From NCBI RefSeq assembly GCF_017309385.1, contig NZ_JAFJMJ010000001.1:496001-560000 (forward strand): 64,000 nt of DNA. Direction: 5' to 3'. The notes below the pieces were generated by a model. That model was not told the origin of the DNA, did not search any database, and saw nothing but the letters and a program-made list of their open reading frames with translations. The first letter of the stretch is position 1, and the number at the start of each line of letters is the position of its first letter. This document shows positions 47,193-55,712 of the stretch, piece by piece. A program made the position numbers and the translations under genes. Source of the DNA: Amycolatopsis sp. 195334CR. Lineage in GTDB: Bacteria > Actinomycetota > Actinomycetes > Mycobacteriales > Pseudonocardiaceae.

Positions 47193-48119
47193 GTGGACAC
47201 CGAAGCACTGCGGTCGTTCGTCCTGGCGGCCGACCTCGGGCAGCTGCAGCACGCCGCCGACGAACTCGACCTCACGCAGCAGGCGGTCTCCAAGCGGATC
47301 GCCGCGTTGGAGCGCGAGCTGGACGTGCGGTTGTTCACCCGCACCGCGCGCGGGGTGGAACTGACGCTCGACGGGCAGGCGTTCCTCCCGCACGCCCGTG
47401 CCGTCGTCACCGGTGTCGAACGCGCGATCTCCGCGGTCCGGCCGGGGTCGCGGGCGCTCCGGATCGATGTCCTCGGCCTGCGCAGCGCGCAAGCCGTGGT
47501 CCTGCACGACTACTGGCGCTCGCACCCCGGGACCGAGCTCGACGTGGTGACCCTCCGGGTCAACGACCCGCGCGCGGCGGTCGCCGCGGTCGAGTCCGGC
47601 GAGCTCGACGCGTCGTTCCGCGCGGTCACCGACCGCGGCTCGCTGCCGCGCGCGGTGCGGATGATCCACGCCTTCGACTCACCGGCGGAGCTCCTCGTCG
47701 GGCCGAGGCACCCGCTCGCGTCCGTGCGGAAGCTGACCCCGGAACACCTGCGCGGGCACCGAATCTGGGTGCCGGGCATCGCGCCGCGCAGTGAGTGGTC
47801 GGAGTTCTACGACCAGCTCACCACCGCCTTCGACCTCCGGATCGACGCGGCTGGGCCCAACTTCGGCAACGAGGTCCTCCAGGACATCCTCGCCGAATCC
47901 GCCGACGTGGCGACGCTGGTCGGCGCACGCGACCGGTACCTCTGGCCGGCGAGCCACGACCTGCGGCGCATCCCGATCGTCGAGCCGCAGCTCGTCTACC
48001 CGATCTCGCTCCTGCTCCCCAGCGAGAATCCGCACCCCAGCCTCGCCGCGATCGTCGACCACCTCGGCACGCTGCCGCGCGCGGCCGAACCGGCCTGGCG
48101 CCCGTCCTGGTCGGGCTGA
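47193..48119 (+). CDS. LysR-family regulator
   Basis: A 308-residue regulator. The HTH is MDTEALRSFVLAADLGQLQHAADELDLTQQAVSKRIAALERELDVRLF, and the substrate-binding domain follows from about 90. It is read with a GTG start. It is unusual in lying on the same strand as the downstream acetyltransferase (11 bases away) instead of divergent. Target and inducer unknown. Confidence 0.9.
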   Translation: MDTEALRSFVLAADLGQLQHAADELDLTQQAVSKRIAALERELDVRLFTRTARGVELTLDGQAFLPHARAVVTGVERAISAVRPGSRALRIDVLGLRSAQAVVLHDYWRSHPGTELDVVTLRVNDPRAAVAAVESGELDASFRAVTDRGSLPRAVRMIHAFDSPAELLVGPRHPLASVRKLTPEHLRGHRIWVPGIAPRSEWSEFYDQLTTAFDLRIDAAGPNFGNEVLQDILAESADVATLVGARDRYLWPASHDLRRIPIVEPQLVYPISLLLPSENPHPSLAAIVDHLGTLPRAAEPAWRPSWSG

Positions 48120-48130
48120 ACGGAGGACCC

Positions 48131-48673
48131 ATGCCCCACGAGCACGTGATGCGCATCCACAGCCCCGAGTTCCGGGCCATGTCCGACCGGGTTCTGCGGG
48201 TCACCGAGCTGACCTCCCGCCTCAACGTCCTGCCGTTCGACGACGAGGTGGGGCGGGCGGAGCTGTTCGAGCGGATCCTCGGCAAGCCGCTGCCGTCGCG
48301 GGTGACCGTCTACCCGCCGTTCTACACCGACCACGGCCTGAACCTGGAGCTTGCGGAACGCGTGTTCATCAACCAGAACTGCACGTTCCTGGACTACGCC
48401 GGGATCCGGATCGCCGAGCGCGTGATGATCGGGCCGAAGGCCACGTTCATCACGATGAGCCACCCGGTCGACCCGGTGCGACGGCGGGAGTGGCTCAGCG
48501 GCGGACCCATCGACATCGCGGAAAACGTCTGGATCGGCGCCGGGGCCACCATCCTGCCCGGCGTGACGATCGGGCGGGACGCCGTGGTCGCTGCAGGCGC
48601 GGTGGTAGCCGACGACGTGCCACCCTCGACCCTGGTCACCGGCCCCAAAGCGGCCGTCCACCGCCAGTGGTAA
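48131..48673 (+). CDS. Maltose/galactoside-type O-acetyltransferase
   Basis: A 180-residue hexapeptide acetyltransferase (LacA/NodL group). It has an N-terminal Mac helix region, NLELAERVFINQNCTFLDYAGIRIAERVMIGPKA, and the catalytic His in FITMSHPVDP, followed by NVWIGAGATILPGVTIGRDAVVAAGAVV. The ATG has a GGAGGA site. Immediately after the stop, degenerate tandem copies of the gene's final 35 bases extend for about 100 bases. Confidence 0.9.
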   Translation: MPHEHVMRIHSPEFRAMSDRVLRVTELTSRLNVLPFDDEVGRAELFERILGKPLPSRVTVYPPFYTDHGLNLELAERVFINQNCTFLDYAGIRIAERVMIGPKATFITMSHPVDPVRRREWLSGGPIDIAENVWIGAGATILPGVTIGRDAVVAAGAVVADDVPPSTLVTGPKAAVHRQW

Positions 48674-48767
48674 CCGGCCAAGGCGACCATCCACCGCCAC
48701 TGCTGACCACGCCCAAGGCGGCCACCCACCGCCACCGGCGACCAAGCCCAAGGCCGCCGTCAGTGGT
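48638..48767. repeat. Degenerate ~35-bp tandem repeat derived from gene end
   Basis: Four consecutive units of 33-36 bases share GGCCNAAGGCGGCC-like and CCACCGCCA-like blocks (48638-48673, 48674-48706, 48707-48741, 48742-48767). The first unit is coding (GPKAAVHRQW and stop); the others lie in the gap before the convergent peptidase gene, whose last codons they touch. Confidence 0.75.
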
Positions 48768-49695
48768 GAGTTGCGAAGCGGTCGAGGGCGGCCACCCGCG
48801 CCGCGTCCAGGCCGAGGCTGTTGTTGTGGCCGGTATCGTCCACCAGCACCAGTTCCGCGCCCGGCCAGGCGGCGGCCAGTTCCCACGGCGTACCGACCAA
48901 ATTGGACAGATCGAGCACACCCTGCACGATCACCCCCGGAATCCCGGCCAGCTTCCCGGCGTCCCGCAGCAGCTCACCCTCGTCGAGCCAGCTGCCGTTG
49001 GTGAAAAAGTGCGTGACGATCCGCGCGAAGGCCATCCGGAACTTCGGGTTCTCATACCGCGGGCTCGGCCCCGGCGCGGTCGGGATGATCGCGGTTTCCC
49101 AGTCACACCAAGCACGAGCGGCGCGTTCGCGCACCGCGGGATCCGCGTCGAAGAGCAGCCGGTGGTACCCCGCGGCGATCTCCCCCTCTGGCACGAGCTC
49201 GCGGAACCGCTCGTACGCCTCCGGGAACATCAGCCCCAGATTCCGGGTGAGCAAATCGGTTTCGCGACGCCGCCCGGTGGCCACACCGGAGTGCAGCATC
49301 TCGGTGACCCGCTCCGGATGGCGTTCCGCGTAGGCCAGCCCCAGCACCGAACCCCACGACGCGCCCGAAACCAACCACCGCTCGATGCCGAGCGAGGTGC
49401 GCAGCCGTTCGAGGTCCGCGACCAGGTGGTGGGTGGAGTTCGCGGACAGGTCCACCTCGGGCTCGCTCGCGTGCGGGGTGCTGCGGCCGCAGTTGCGCTG
49501 GTCGAACAGCACCACCCGGTACCGCTCCGGATCGAACAACCGGCGGGAAGCTGGCGTGCAGCCCGACCCGGGACCGCCGTGCAGCACCACCGCCGGCTTG
49601 CCTTCCGGATTCCCGCATTCCTCCCAGTACAGGGAATGGCCGTCGCCGACGTCGAGCATTCCGTGTCGGTACGGCTCGATCGCGGGATAGATCAC
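48760..49695 (-). CDS. pip: Proline iminopeptidase
   Basis: Serine peptidase of family S33 that removes N-terminal proline; 311 residues. Signatures are VVLHGGPGSGCTP (oxyanion), VLFDQRNCGRSTPHAS, the nucleophile VSGASWGSVLGLAYAERHPERV, and a C-terminal LVDDTGHNNS with the His. The GTG at 49695 has GGAGGAA and overlaps the TGA of the upstream AraC gene; an in-frame ATG 30 bases earlier lies inside that gene. Confidence 0.93.
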   Translation of the reverse strand: MIYPAIEPYRHGMLDVGDGHSLYWEECGNPEGKPAVVLHGGPGSGCTPASRRLFDPERYRVVLFDQRNCGRSTPHASEPEVDLSANSTHHLVADLERLRTSLGIERWLVSGASWGSVLGLAYAERHPERVTEMLHSGVATGRRRETDLLTRNLGLMFPEAYERFRELVPEGEIAAGYHRLLFDADPAVRERAARAWCDWETAIIPTAPGPSPRYENPKFRMAFARIVTHFFTNGSWLDEGELLRDAGKLAGIPGVIVQGVLDLSNLVGTPWELAAAWPGAELVLVDDTGHNNSLGLDAARVAALDRFATHH

Positions 49696-50504
49696 TGTTT
49701 CCTCCGATATTCCGTGGGTGTGCATCCGGTCAACGCGCGGAAATCCCGGTTCAGGTGGGCCTGGTCGGCATAACCGGTGATCGCGGCGATCTCGGCGAGC
49801 GCGTGGGGACCGTTCATCAGCACGGCCGCCCGGTTCAGCCGCGCGACGCGGGCCGTGGCTTTCAGGCTGAGCCCGATCTGCTCGCGGAACCGGCGGTTCA
49901 GGTGCTGCCGTGTCCAGCCGATCTCCTCGGCCAGCCGGTCCACGCGCAGCCGTCCGCCGGTGTGCTGCAACCGTTGCCACGCCCCGAGAACCGGCGCTTC
50001 CAGCTCGGCGCCCAGCCAGGCGGTGAACCGTTCGTCGAGCAACCGGAACCGCGCCGCCCAGCCCCGGGTTTCGGCGAGTTCTTCGACCAGCAGGTCGCCT
50101 CGGGTGCCGAGCAGGTCCGCGAGGCCCACGACGGAGTTCGCGATCTCCCGCAGCGGCAGGCCGAACAACGCGTACGCGCCGAGCGGGGTGAGCCCGATGG
50201 AGATCCCACACGAGCGGCCGGGCAGTTCCTCGGCCACCAGCGGCCGGTCGCGCAGCCCGATCACCGCGGAGGCGGGCAGGTCCACACCGGATTCCAGGCG
50301 GCGGACCGGTGCCTCGAAGTCGATCGAGAGGGTGAGCACGCCGAGCGGGGTCATCCGCCACGTCCGGCGCTCGTGCTGGCGGTAGTCCTGCGCGGTGTAG
50401 CTGAGCACGTGGGCGGCGAGCCGGGGGTGCGGCGAGGCGAAGACGTGACCACCGTCGAGCCGGTCGACCTCCTCGGTCGGCACCACCAGCGCCCAGTCCC
50501 CCAT
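49692..50504 (-). CDS. AraC-family regulator
   Basis: A 270-residue regulator. The C-terminal double HTH is clear (LRVDRLAEEIGWTRQHLNRRFREQIGLSLKATARVARLNRA, then EIAAITGYADQAHLNRDFRALTGCTPTEYR), and the N-terminal half is a cupin-like sensing domain. It is translationally coupled to the proline iminopeptidase gene and divergent from an alpha/beta hydrolase gene 66 bases away. Likely local control; signal unknown. Confidence 0.9.
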   Translation of the reverse strand: MGDWALVVPTEEVDRLDGGHVFASPHPRLAAHVLSYTAQDYRQHERRTWRMTPLGVLTLSIDFEAPVRRLESGVDLPASAVIGLRDRPLVAEELPGRSCGISIGLTPLGAYALFGLPLREIANSVVGLADLLGTRGDLLVEELAETRGWAARFRLLDERFTAWLGAELEAPVLGAWQRLQHTGGRLRVDRLAEEIGWTRQHLNRRFREQIGLSLKATARVARLNRAAVLMNGPHALAEIAAITGYADQAHLNRDFRALTGCTPTEYRRKQ

Positions 50505-50570
50505 GCCCCCAGGCTACGGCCTTCCATTCGTCCAAGACGACGGAATAACCACTCGCCTACCTTGCCGGGC

Positions 50571-51452
50571 ATGGGGAAAACAGGGGCATTCATCAGCGAC
50601 GACAAAAGAACCGACTACTTCGCGGCCTACCGGGCGGCGATGGCCGATGGCCCGCCACCGGCCGCCGTGCTCGACGTCGAAACCTCGTTCGGCACCACCC
50701 GCGTCTACCGGCACGGCAGCGGCGGCGCGCCACTCGTCCTGCTGCACGGACTGCTGGCCGGCGCACCCATGTGGGCGTCGTTCTGGGCGAAGCTTTCCGC
50801 CGAGCACACCGTCTACACGCTCGACATCCTCGGCGAGGGCGGGTACAGCGTGCAGACCGAGCCGATGGCCGACCACGCCGATCGCGCCCGCTGCCTCGAC
50901 GAGGTGCTCGCCGGGCTGAAACTCACCGGGGTGCACCTGGTCGGTGCGTCCTCCGGCGGCTGGCAGGCGGCCAACTACGCGACGCGGTACCGCGATCGCC
51001 TGGCCACGGTGACCCTGATCGATCCGACCACGGTCACCGCGAACTTCTCCTTCGGCGCCCTGCGGTACGGCCTGCTGCTCAAGCTGCTGCCGTTCGACTG
51101 GATGTGGCGGCGGTTCTTCCGCTGGGCGGCGGGTGCGGACGTGTCCGGCGAACCCGCCATCCGCCTCGCCCGCGCCACCATCGGCGCCTACCGGCCCGCG
51201 GTGTCGTTCCAGACCTGCCTGCCCGAAGCCGATCTGCGGGCGATGGACGTGCCGACGCTGGCGATCTTCTCCGGCCGCAGCGCCGTCCACGACTCCGCAC
51301 TGGCCGCCGACCGGCTGCGGTCGTGGCTGCCGGAGTCCGAAGTGGAGGTCTGGCCCGAACTCGGCCACTACCTCACCGCGGCCGACCGCCACCGGGTGGC
51401 CGACCGCCTGCTCCGCTTCGTCGCCACCCGGCTCCCGGACCATCAGGCGTAG
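50571..51452 (+). CDS. Alpha/beta hydrolase
   Basis: A 293-residue alpha/beta-fold protein: LLHGLLAGAPMWASF (oxyanion region), LVGASSGGWQAANYA (Ser nucleophile), IFSGRSAVHD (acid) and WPELGHYLTAADR (His). TACCTT seven bases before the ATG looks like a -10, so the mRNA may be leaderless. It is divergent from the AraC gene. Substrate unknown. Confidence 0.85.
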   Translation: MGKTGAFISDDKRTDYFAAYRAAMADGPPPAAVLDVETSFGTTRVYRHGSGGAPLVLLHGLLAGAPMWASFWAKLSAEHTVYTLDILGEGGYSVQTEPMADHADRARCLDEVLAGLKLTGVHLVGASSGGWQAANYATRYRDRLATVTLIDPTTVTANFSFGALRYGLLLKLLPFDWMWRRFFRWAAGADVSGEPAIRLARATIGAYRPAVSFQTCLPEADLRAMDVPTLAIFSGRSAVHDSALAADRLRSWLPESEVEVWPELGHYLTAADRHRVADRLLRFVATRLPDHQA

Positions 51453-52162
51453 ACGCCGGCGAGCCACGCCTCCCAGCTCTTCGTCTCCCCCGCGGTGTCG
51501 ACGCCACCGAAGTGGTGCGCGGACACGGCCACCGGGTCACCCCAGGTGTTGCGGCCGAAGAACCGGTAGATCGCGTTCTCCGTGCGGATGCCGAGGAAGT
51601 ACGGCGAGCGGTAGTCGACCTCGCCCTCGATGTGCCCAACCCCGGGCACGTCGACGGCGACCCGGTCCCCGACCGCGGCTTCGGACAGCCCCAGCTCGCG
51701 CACGAGCCGGTCGAAGGCGGCGGGATCGGTGGCACTCGACGCGGGCGCGTCCGCGGTCAGGTACTCGGCGGCCCGCCCGGCGAAGTGCTCGACGTAGGTC
51801 GCCATCGTGGCCTGGTACATCTCCGTGTGGTGCAGGCAGCCGTCGTAGAGGTTCTGCCAGTCCTCCTCGGGGAACGAACCGCGGTGCGTGTACCGCACGA
51901 ACGACTTCCCGCCCGGCCGCGGCTCGATCACGTTGTCCAGCTCGTTGAACCAGTCGCCGCTCTCGACGCGGTTGGCGAAGTGCCTGCCGGGCTCCCACGC
52001 GGTGATCTTGGCGCCGGGCGCGATGTCGACCGCCCCGCCGAGCCGCGGTTCGCACGCGATCGGCCACAGCCAGCCCGCCGTCCCGGTGGTGATCGCGGCG
52101 AAGACCTGCTCCGGGGTGCCGTTGATCTCGCGCTCGTTGCGGACCTCGAACTCGCGGTTCAT
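51443..52162 (-). CDS. SRPBCC protein with C-terminal extra domain (paralogue A)
   Basis: A 239-residue protein: an AHSA1-like SRPBCC domain (about 1-140: NEREINGTPEQVFAAITTGTAGWLWP) is followed by a second ~85-residue module (GDRVAVDVPGVGHIEGEVDYRSPYFLGI, then GIRTENAIYRFFGR). The same two-part layout occurs in the protein encoded at 53587, so the two are paralogues. AGGAGAG precedes the ATG. A pair of GACAAT palindromes starts 47 bases upstream. Probably a ligand-binding or small-molecule-converting protein. Confidence 0.85.
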   Translation of the reverse strand: MNREFEVRNEREINGTPEQVFAAITTGTAGWLWPIACEPRLGGAVDIAPGAKITAWEPGRHFANRVESGDWFNELDNVIEPRPGGKSFVRYTHRGSFPEEDWQNLYDGCLHHTEMYQATMATYVEHFAGRAAEYLTADAPASSATDPAAFDRLVRELGLSEAAVGDRVAVDVPGVGHIEGEVDYRSPYFLGIRTENAIYRFFGRNTWGDPVAVSAHHFGGVDTAGETKSWEAWLAGVYA

Positions 52163-52208
52163 GGAAGCTCTCCTTTGTCGTTTTCGCTGGTAGAGCAAGA
52201 GTCTCACC

Positions 52209-52242
52209 GACAATTTTTATTGTCAAGACAATCACAGTTGTC
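52209..52242. promoter_or_regulatory. Paired GACAAT palindromes (copy 1)
   Basis: GACAATTTTTATTGTC (52209-52224) is followed by GACAATCACAGTTGTC (52227-52242), two 16-base palindromes with 18-base spacing. They lie between the leftward SRPBCC gene and the rightward FAD oxidoreductase. The sequence is AT-rich against the background, and a near-copy lies at 54777. Confidence 0.65.
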
Positions 52243-52343
52243 GGTATCATGACTGTTGCTTCTGGTTGCGAGCAGAACCAGCTGTTGGACTTCTGATCGA
52301 CGCGCGCCCAGGGTGGAAGGAGAGCGAAGGAAGAAGGAGCGAG

Positions 52344-53600
52344 ATGACCTACCTGCACCCCGGTGAGCCCGGCTTCGAGGACGAGGCAGCCGGATTCCAG
52401 ACCGCCTTCCGGCACGAGGCGAAGGTGATCGCCGCCGTGGAGAACGCGGAAGACGTCCGTGCCGCGGTGCGCCACGCCCGCGAGCGCGGCCTGCCCGTAG
52501 CGGTGCAGGCGACCGGGCACGGCCTCACCACCCCGGCCACCGGACTGCTGATCAGCACCCGCCGGATGCGCGGGGTCCGGGTCGATCCGGTCACCAGGAC
52601 GGCCTGGGTGGAAGCGGGCGCGCGGTGGAAGGACGTGCTCGCCGAGACCCGCGAGCACGGGCTCGCGCCGCTTTCCGGCAGTGGCCCCGGCGTCGGCGCG
52701 GTGTCCTACTCACTCGGCGGCGGCGTCGGCCTGCTCGCACGGCGCTTCGGGTTCGCGGCCGACCACGTGCGGCGGGTCGAACTGGTCACCGAGGACGGCG
52801 ACCTCGTCGAGGTGACCGCCGAGAGCGACCCCGACCTGTTCTGGGCGATCCGGGGCGGTCGCAGCGGGTTCGGGGTGGTCACCGGGCTGGAGTTGGCGTT
52901 GTTCCCGGTCGCCACCCTCTTCGGCGGCGGCCTGTACTTCGGCCCGGAGTCGCTGGCCGACGTGCTGCGCGGGTTCCGCGAGTGGACGGCCACCGTGCCG
53001 GAGGAACTGACGTCCTCGATCGGCATGGTGCCGATGCCGGACGTGCCGGGTGTCCCGGAACCGTTGCGCGGCAAGCACGTCGCGCATGTGCGGGTGGCCC
53101 ACAGCGGCGACCCGGCCGAAGGTGAGCGGCTCGTCGCGCCGCTGCGCGAACTCGGGCCGCCGTTGATGGAGCGGTTCGGGGAGATCCCGTTCGCCGATGC
53201 GGCGCGCACGATCTTCAGCGAGCCGGACACCCCGCACGGCTACTACGGCGACACCGCGCTGTTGACCGACTTCCCCGCCGACACCACGGAACGCTTCCTC
53301 GAACTCGCCGGTCCGGACGCGCCGATCGGCCTGGTGACCGAGATCCGGCACCTCGGCGGTGCGTTGTCGCGACCGCCCGAGGTGCCGAACGCGGTCAGCC
53401 ACCGCGAGGCGCGGTACCAGCTGATGGTGCTGTCCGGCCCGGGAGCCGCCGAGCACGCGGCCCAGGAGGAGGTGTTCGCCGAAGTCGAACCGTGGACGCT
53501 GGGCCGCGCGCTGAACTTCGCCTACGGGGACCGGCCCGCGGTGCGCGCCTTCCACTCCCCCGAGGTCGAGCGGCGCCTGGCCGAGCTCAGGACCCGGTGA
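52344..53600 (+). CDS. FAD-binding (PCMH/BBE-type) oxidoreductase
   Basis: A 418-residue flavoprotein of the berberine-bridge/6-hydroxynicotine-oxidase family. The PCMH FAD domain (about 20-190) contains VAVQATGHGLTTPATGLLIST and SGPGVGAVSYSLGGGVGLLARRFG. His in ATGHG is the usual covalent FAD attachment site; the second attachment Cys is not evident. The C-terminal substrate part ends LNFAYGDRPAVRAF. AAGGAG precedes the ATG. It is flanked by two paralogous SRPBCC genes and may share their operator. Confidence 0.88.
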   Translation: MTYLHPGEPGFEDEAAGFQTAFRHEAKVIAAVENAEDVRAAVRHARERGLPVAVQATGHGLTTPATGLLISTRRMRGVRVDPVTRTAWVEAGARWKDVLAETREHGLAPLSGSGPGVGAVSYSLGGGVGLLARRFGFAADHVRRVELVTEDGDLVEVTAESDPDLFWAIRGGRSGFGVVTGLELALFPVATLFGGGLYFGPESLADVLRGFREWTATVPEELTSSIGMVPMPDVPGVPEPLRGKHVAHVRVAHSGDPAEGERLVAPLRELGPPLMERFGEIPFADAARTIFSEPDTPHGYYGDTALLTDFPADTTERFLELAGPDAPIGLVTEIRHLGGALSRPPEVPNAVSHREARYQLMVLSGPGAAEHAAQEEVFAEVEPWTLGRALNFAYGDRPAVRAFHSPEVERRLAELRTR

Positions 53601-54336
53601 CCGGGAAGAGGTCGAGCAGCCACCGCTGCCAGGCGGCGGTGGTGGCGTCCCGGTTCGGCGCGGCGCCGTAGTAGTAGTGGATGGTGTTGACCATGCCACC
53701 GCTTTCCGCGCCGAGGCCCTGGAACCGGTGCAGCCCTTCGGGTGCGCGTACGCCGAACACGCCGCGCACCAGGTAGTCGACCTCGCCTTCGATCGGGGGC
53801 AGGCCGTCCGGGGTCAGCCGGACCCGGTCGCCGAGCGCGACGGCCGGGTCCACCCCGAGCGCGGTGCGGAACTTCGCCCACACCTCGTCCGGTTCCAGCG
53901 CCGTGGTCGACCCGGTGACCAGCGTGGTGGCCGGTAGCCCGCCGTAGTACCGGAAGTACTGCGCGAGGTTGTGGAAGAAGAGGTTCCAGCCGCGGTCGAA
54001 GCTGTCGTACTCGGCGGACCAGTCGTCGCCGTCGAAAAAACCGCTCTGCGTGAACCGGAGCACGGTCCCGCCGTTTTCCCGCCCTTCGACGAGGAATTCG
54101 AGCGCGCCGGGCGAATCCGCCGTGCCGTAGACGATCCGCTTGCCCTCTTCACGGGCAAGCACCTGGCCCGCCTGGGTGTTTCCGCCGCCGAAGTCGGCCT
54201 CGCCCTCCCCCTCGGGGCCGAGCTCGTGCGGGACGAACCAGATCGACATCCCGGGTCCACTGGAGATCGCCGCCCACACCTGGTCCGGGGTGGCGTCGAA
54301 GGAGATTTCCTTCTCCAGCCGCCGTTCCCGGCTCAT
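53587..54336 (-). CDS. SRPBCC protein with C-terminal extra domain (paralogue B)
   Basis: A 249-residue AHSA1-like protein (LEKEISFDATPDQVWAAISSGPGMSIWFVP) plus the same ~85-residue extra module (GDRVRLTPDGLPPIEGEVDYLVRGVFGV) as paralogue A. Its ATG overlaps the VOC gene stop (ATGA), so it is the second gene of a coupled operon. The 3' end overlaps the FAD oxidoreductase gene by 14 bases. Confidence 0.85.
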   Translation of the reverse strand: MSRERRLEKEISFDATPDQVWAAISSGPGMSIWFVPHELGPEGEGEADFGGGNTQAGQVLAREEGKRIVYGTADSPGALEFLVEGRENGGTVLRFTQSGFFDGDDWSAEYDSFDRGWNLFFHNLAQYFRYYGGLPATTLVTGSTTALEPDEVWAKFRTALGVDPAVALGDRVRLTPDGLPPIEGEVDYLVRGVFGVRAPEGLHRFQGLGAESGGMVNTIHYYYGAAPNRDATTAAWQRWLLDLFPVTGS

Positions 54337-54728
54337 CCGGGCTCGACGACCTGCATCAGCATGAGCAGGTTCCCGCAGGTGTCGTCGAAGATCGCGCTGA
54401 TGCCACCCATGGTCGCCGCCGGCTCACCGCGGAACTCCACCCCGGCCTCGACCAGCCGCGCGTACTCCTTGTGGATGTCCTCGGAGAACAGCATGGTGAA
54501 CGGCATGTTCGCCTGGTACAGCTCAGCCTGGTAGGTCCGCGCGAACTCGTACCCGGCCGGCTCCAGCAGGATCTCGAACCCGTCGGGCTCGTCGGGGTGG
54601 ACCACGGTCAGCCAGCGCGCACCGCCCACGTCGATGTTGTGCTTGACCTGGAAGCCCAGCTTCTCCGTGTAGAACCGTTCCGCCCGCTCCTGGTCGTTGA
54701 CCATGATGCTCATCAGCTGGGCCTTCAT
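54333..54728 (-). CDS. VOC-family (glyoxalase/extradiol-like) protein
   Basis: A 131-residue vicinal-oxygen-chelate protein with paired beta-alpha-beta modules: LMSIMVNDQERAERFYTEKLGFQVKHN and FTMLFSEDIHKEYARLVEAGVEF. The metal ligands of glyoxalase I are not all obvious, so it may be a binding protein or a dioxygenase relative. It is first in an operon with SRPBCC paralogue B. GACAAT-type paired palindromes start 49 bases upstream of the ATG. Confidence 0.85.
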   Translation of the reverse strand: MKAQLMSIMVNDQERAERFYTEKLGFQVKHNIDVGGARWLTVVHPDEPDGFEILLEPAGYEFARTYQAELYQANMPFTMLFSEDIHKEYARLVEAGVEFRGEPAATMGGISAIFDDTCGNLLMLMQVVEPG

Positions 54729-54776
54729 CACCACTCCGTTCCGCGTTCGTTCCCGAACGCGGCCCACGGTTCCACC

Positions 54777-54810
54777 GACAACTTAGATTGTCAAGACATG
54801 GCATCCTGTC
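54777..54810. promoter_or_regulatory. Paired GACAAT palindromes (copy 2)
   Basis: GACAACTTAGATTGTC (54777-54792) and GACATGGCATCCTGTC (54795-54810) repeat the layout at 52209, including the shared centre ATTGTCAAGACA. On the leftward strand TTGACA in it can serve as the -35 of the VOC-SRPBCC operon. It overlaps the last codons of the upstream MerR gene. Confidence 0.6.
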
Positions 54811-55618
54811 GGTTGACGAGCACCTGGAGCTCGGTCACCCCGCGTTCCGGCGCTTCGTAGTCGAGGTAGACCTCGCGCGCGTGCCCGATCGAGGTGTACC
54901 CGTGCTCCTCGATCCAGAAGGCCAGCGTCTGGAAGGTGCGGTCGACCTCGTCCATCGTGCCGTGGTGCAGCACGGTCGCGGCGGTGCCGAGCGCGGGCAG
55001 GTCCACCACGTCGAAGTCGTACTCGCGGCCGCTTTCCAGTGCCACCGGCGCCGCGGTGTGCACCATCACCTGCTCCTCGCCGACCGGTTCGTAGTAGGCG
55101 ATCGTGGGTGCGGCGATGCGGAGGCCCGCCTCGTCGAGGCGACGGCACAACTCGACGAACAGCGGTTGCACGACCGGGCCGATGTCGTGGGAGGCGTAGC
55201 TGGCGGCCACCCCGGAAAGCTCGGCGACGCGCAGCGGCGCGACGGATTTGAGGAGCACGTCCTCGGTGTTCATGTGGCCTTCGCGCTCGATGGTGCGCAG
55301 GCGCGCCTCGACGCGGTCGAGCCGGTCGGTGTCGGCGGAGATCTGCGCTTCGAGCTGAGCGCGTCGCAGGCGGAGCATGCCGCGCAGTTCTTCGGGGTTG
55401 AGCTTCTCCTCGATGATCTCGCGGACTTGCTCGAGCGTGAAACCCAGCTCCTTCAACGCGACCACGCGGTTGAGGTCGCGCAGCTGGGCCGCGTCGTAGT
55501 AGCGGTACCCGCTGGCCTCGTCCACGCGGACGGGCCGCAGCAGGCCGATGCTGTCGTAGTGCCGGAGCATGCGGACCGAAACCCGGCCGAGCCTGGCGAA
55601 CTCCCCGATGGCGAACAC
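54791..55618 (-). CDS. MerR-family regulator with GyrI-like effector domain
   Basis: A 275-residue BmrR/TipA-type regulator. The HTH is MFAIGEFARLGRVSVRMLRHYDSIGLLRPVRVDEASGYRYY, a coiled coil runs at about 75-115, and the C-terminal GyrI-like domain (about 125-275) contains a drug-binding-type ISYYEPVGEEQVMVHTAAPV-like strand pattern. The following VOC-SRPBCC operon lies in the same direction and may be its target. Ligand unknown, probably a hydrophobic cation or drug. Confidence 0.9.
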   Translation of the reverse strand: MFAIGEFARLGRVSVRMLRHYDSIGLLRPVRVDEASGYRYYDAAQLRDLNRVVALKELGFTLEQVREIIEEKLNPEELRGMLRLRRAQLEAQISADTDRLDRVEARLRTIEREGHMNTEDVLLKSVAPLRVAELSGVAASYASHDIGPVVQPLFVELCRRLDEAGLRIAAPTIAYYEPVGEEQVMVHTAAPVALESGREYDFDVVDLPALGTAATVLHHGTMDEVDRTFQTLAFWIEEHGYTSIGHAREVYLDYEAPERGVTELQVLVNRQDAMS

Positions 55619-55648
55619 GCCACAGCTTCACACGCCGGCCCCCCAGGC

Positions 55649-55695
55649 GCCACCTCCCGCTGCCCGTCCCCGACAAACGGACACCGGGAGGTGGC
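55649..55695. terminator. Hairpin after small membrane-protein gene
   Basis: Perfect 11-base stem GCCACCTCCCG/CGGGAGGTGGC with a 25-base loop, between the end of the small membrane gene and the MerR gene start on the same strand. Confidence 0.55.
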
Positions 55696-55712
55696 CGGAC
55701 CCCGTGTGCTCC

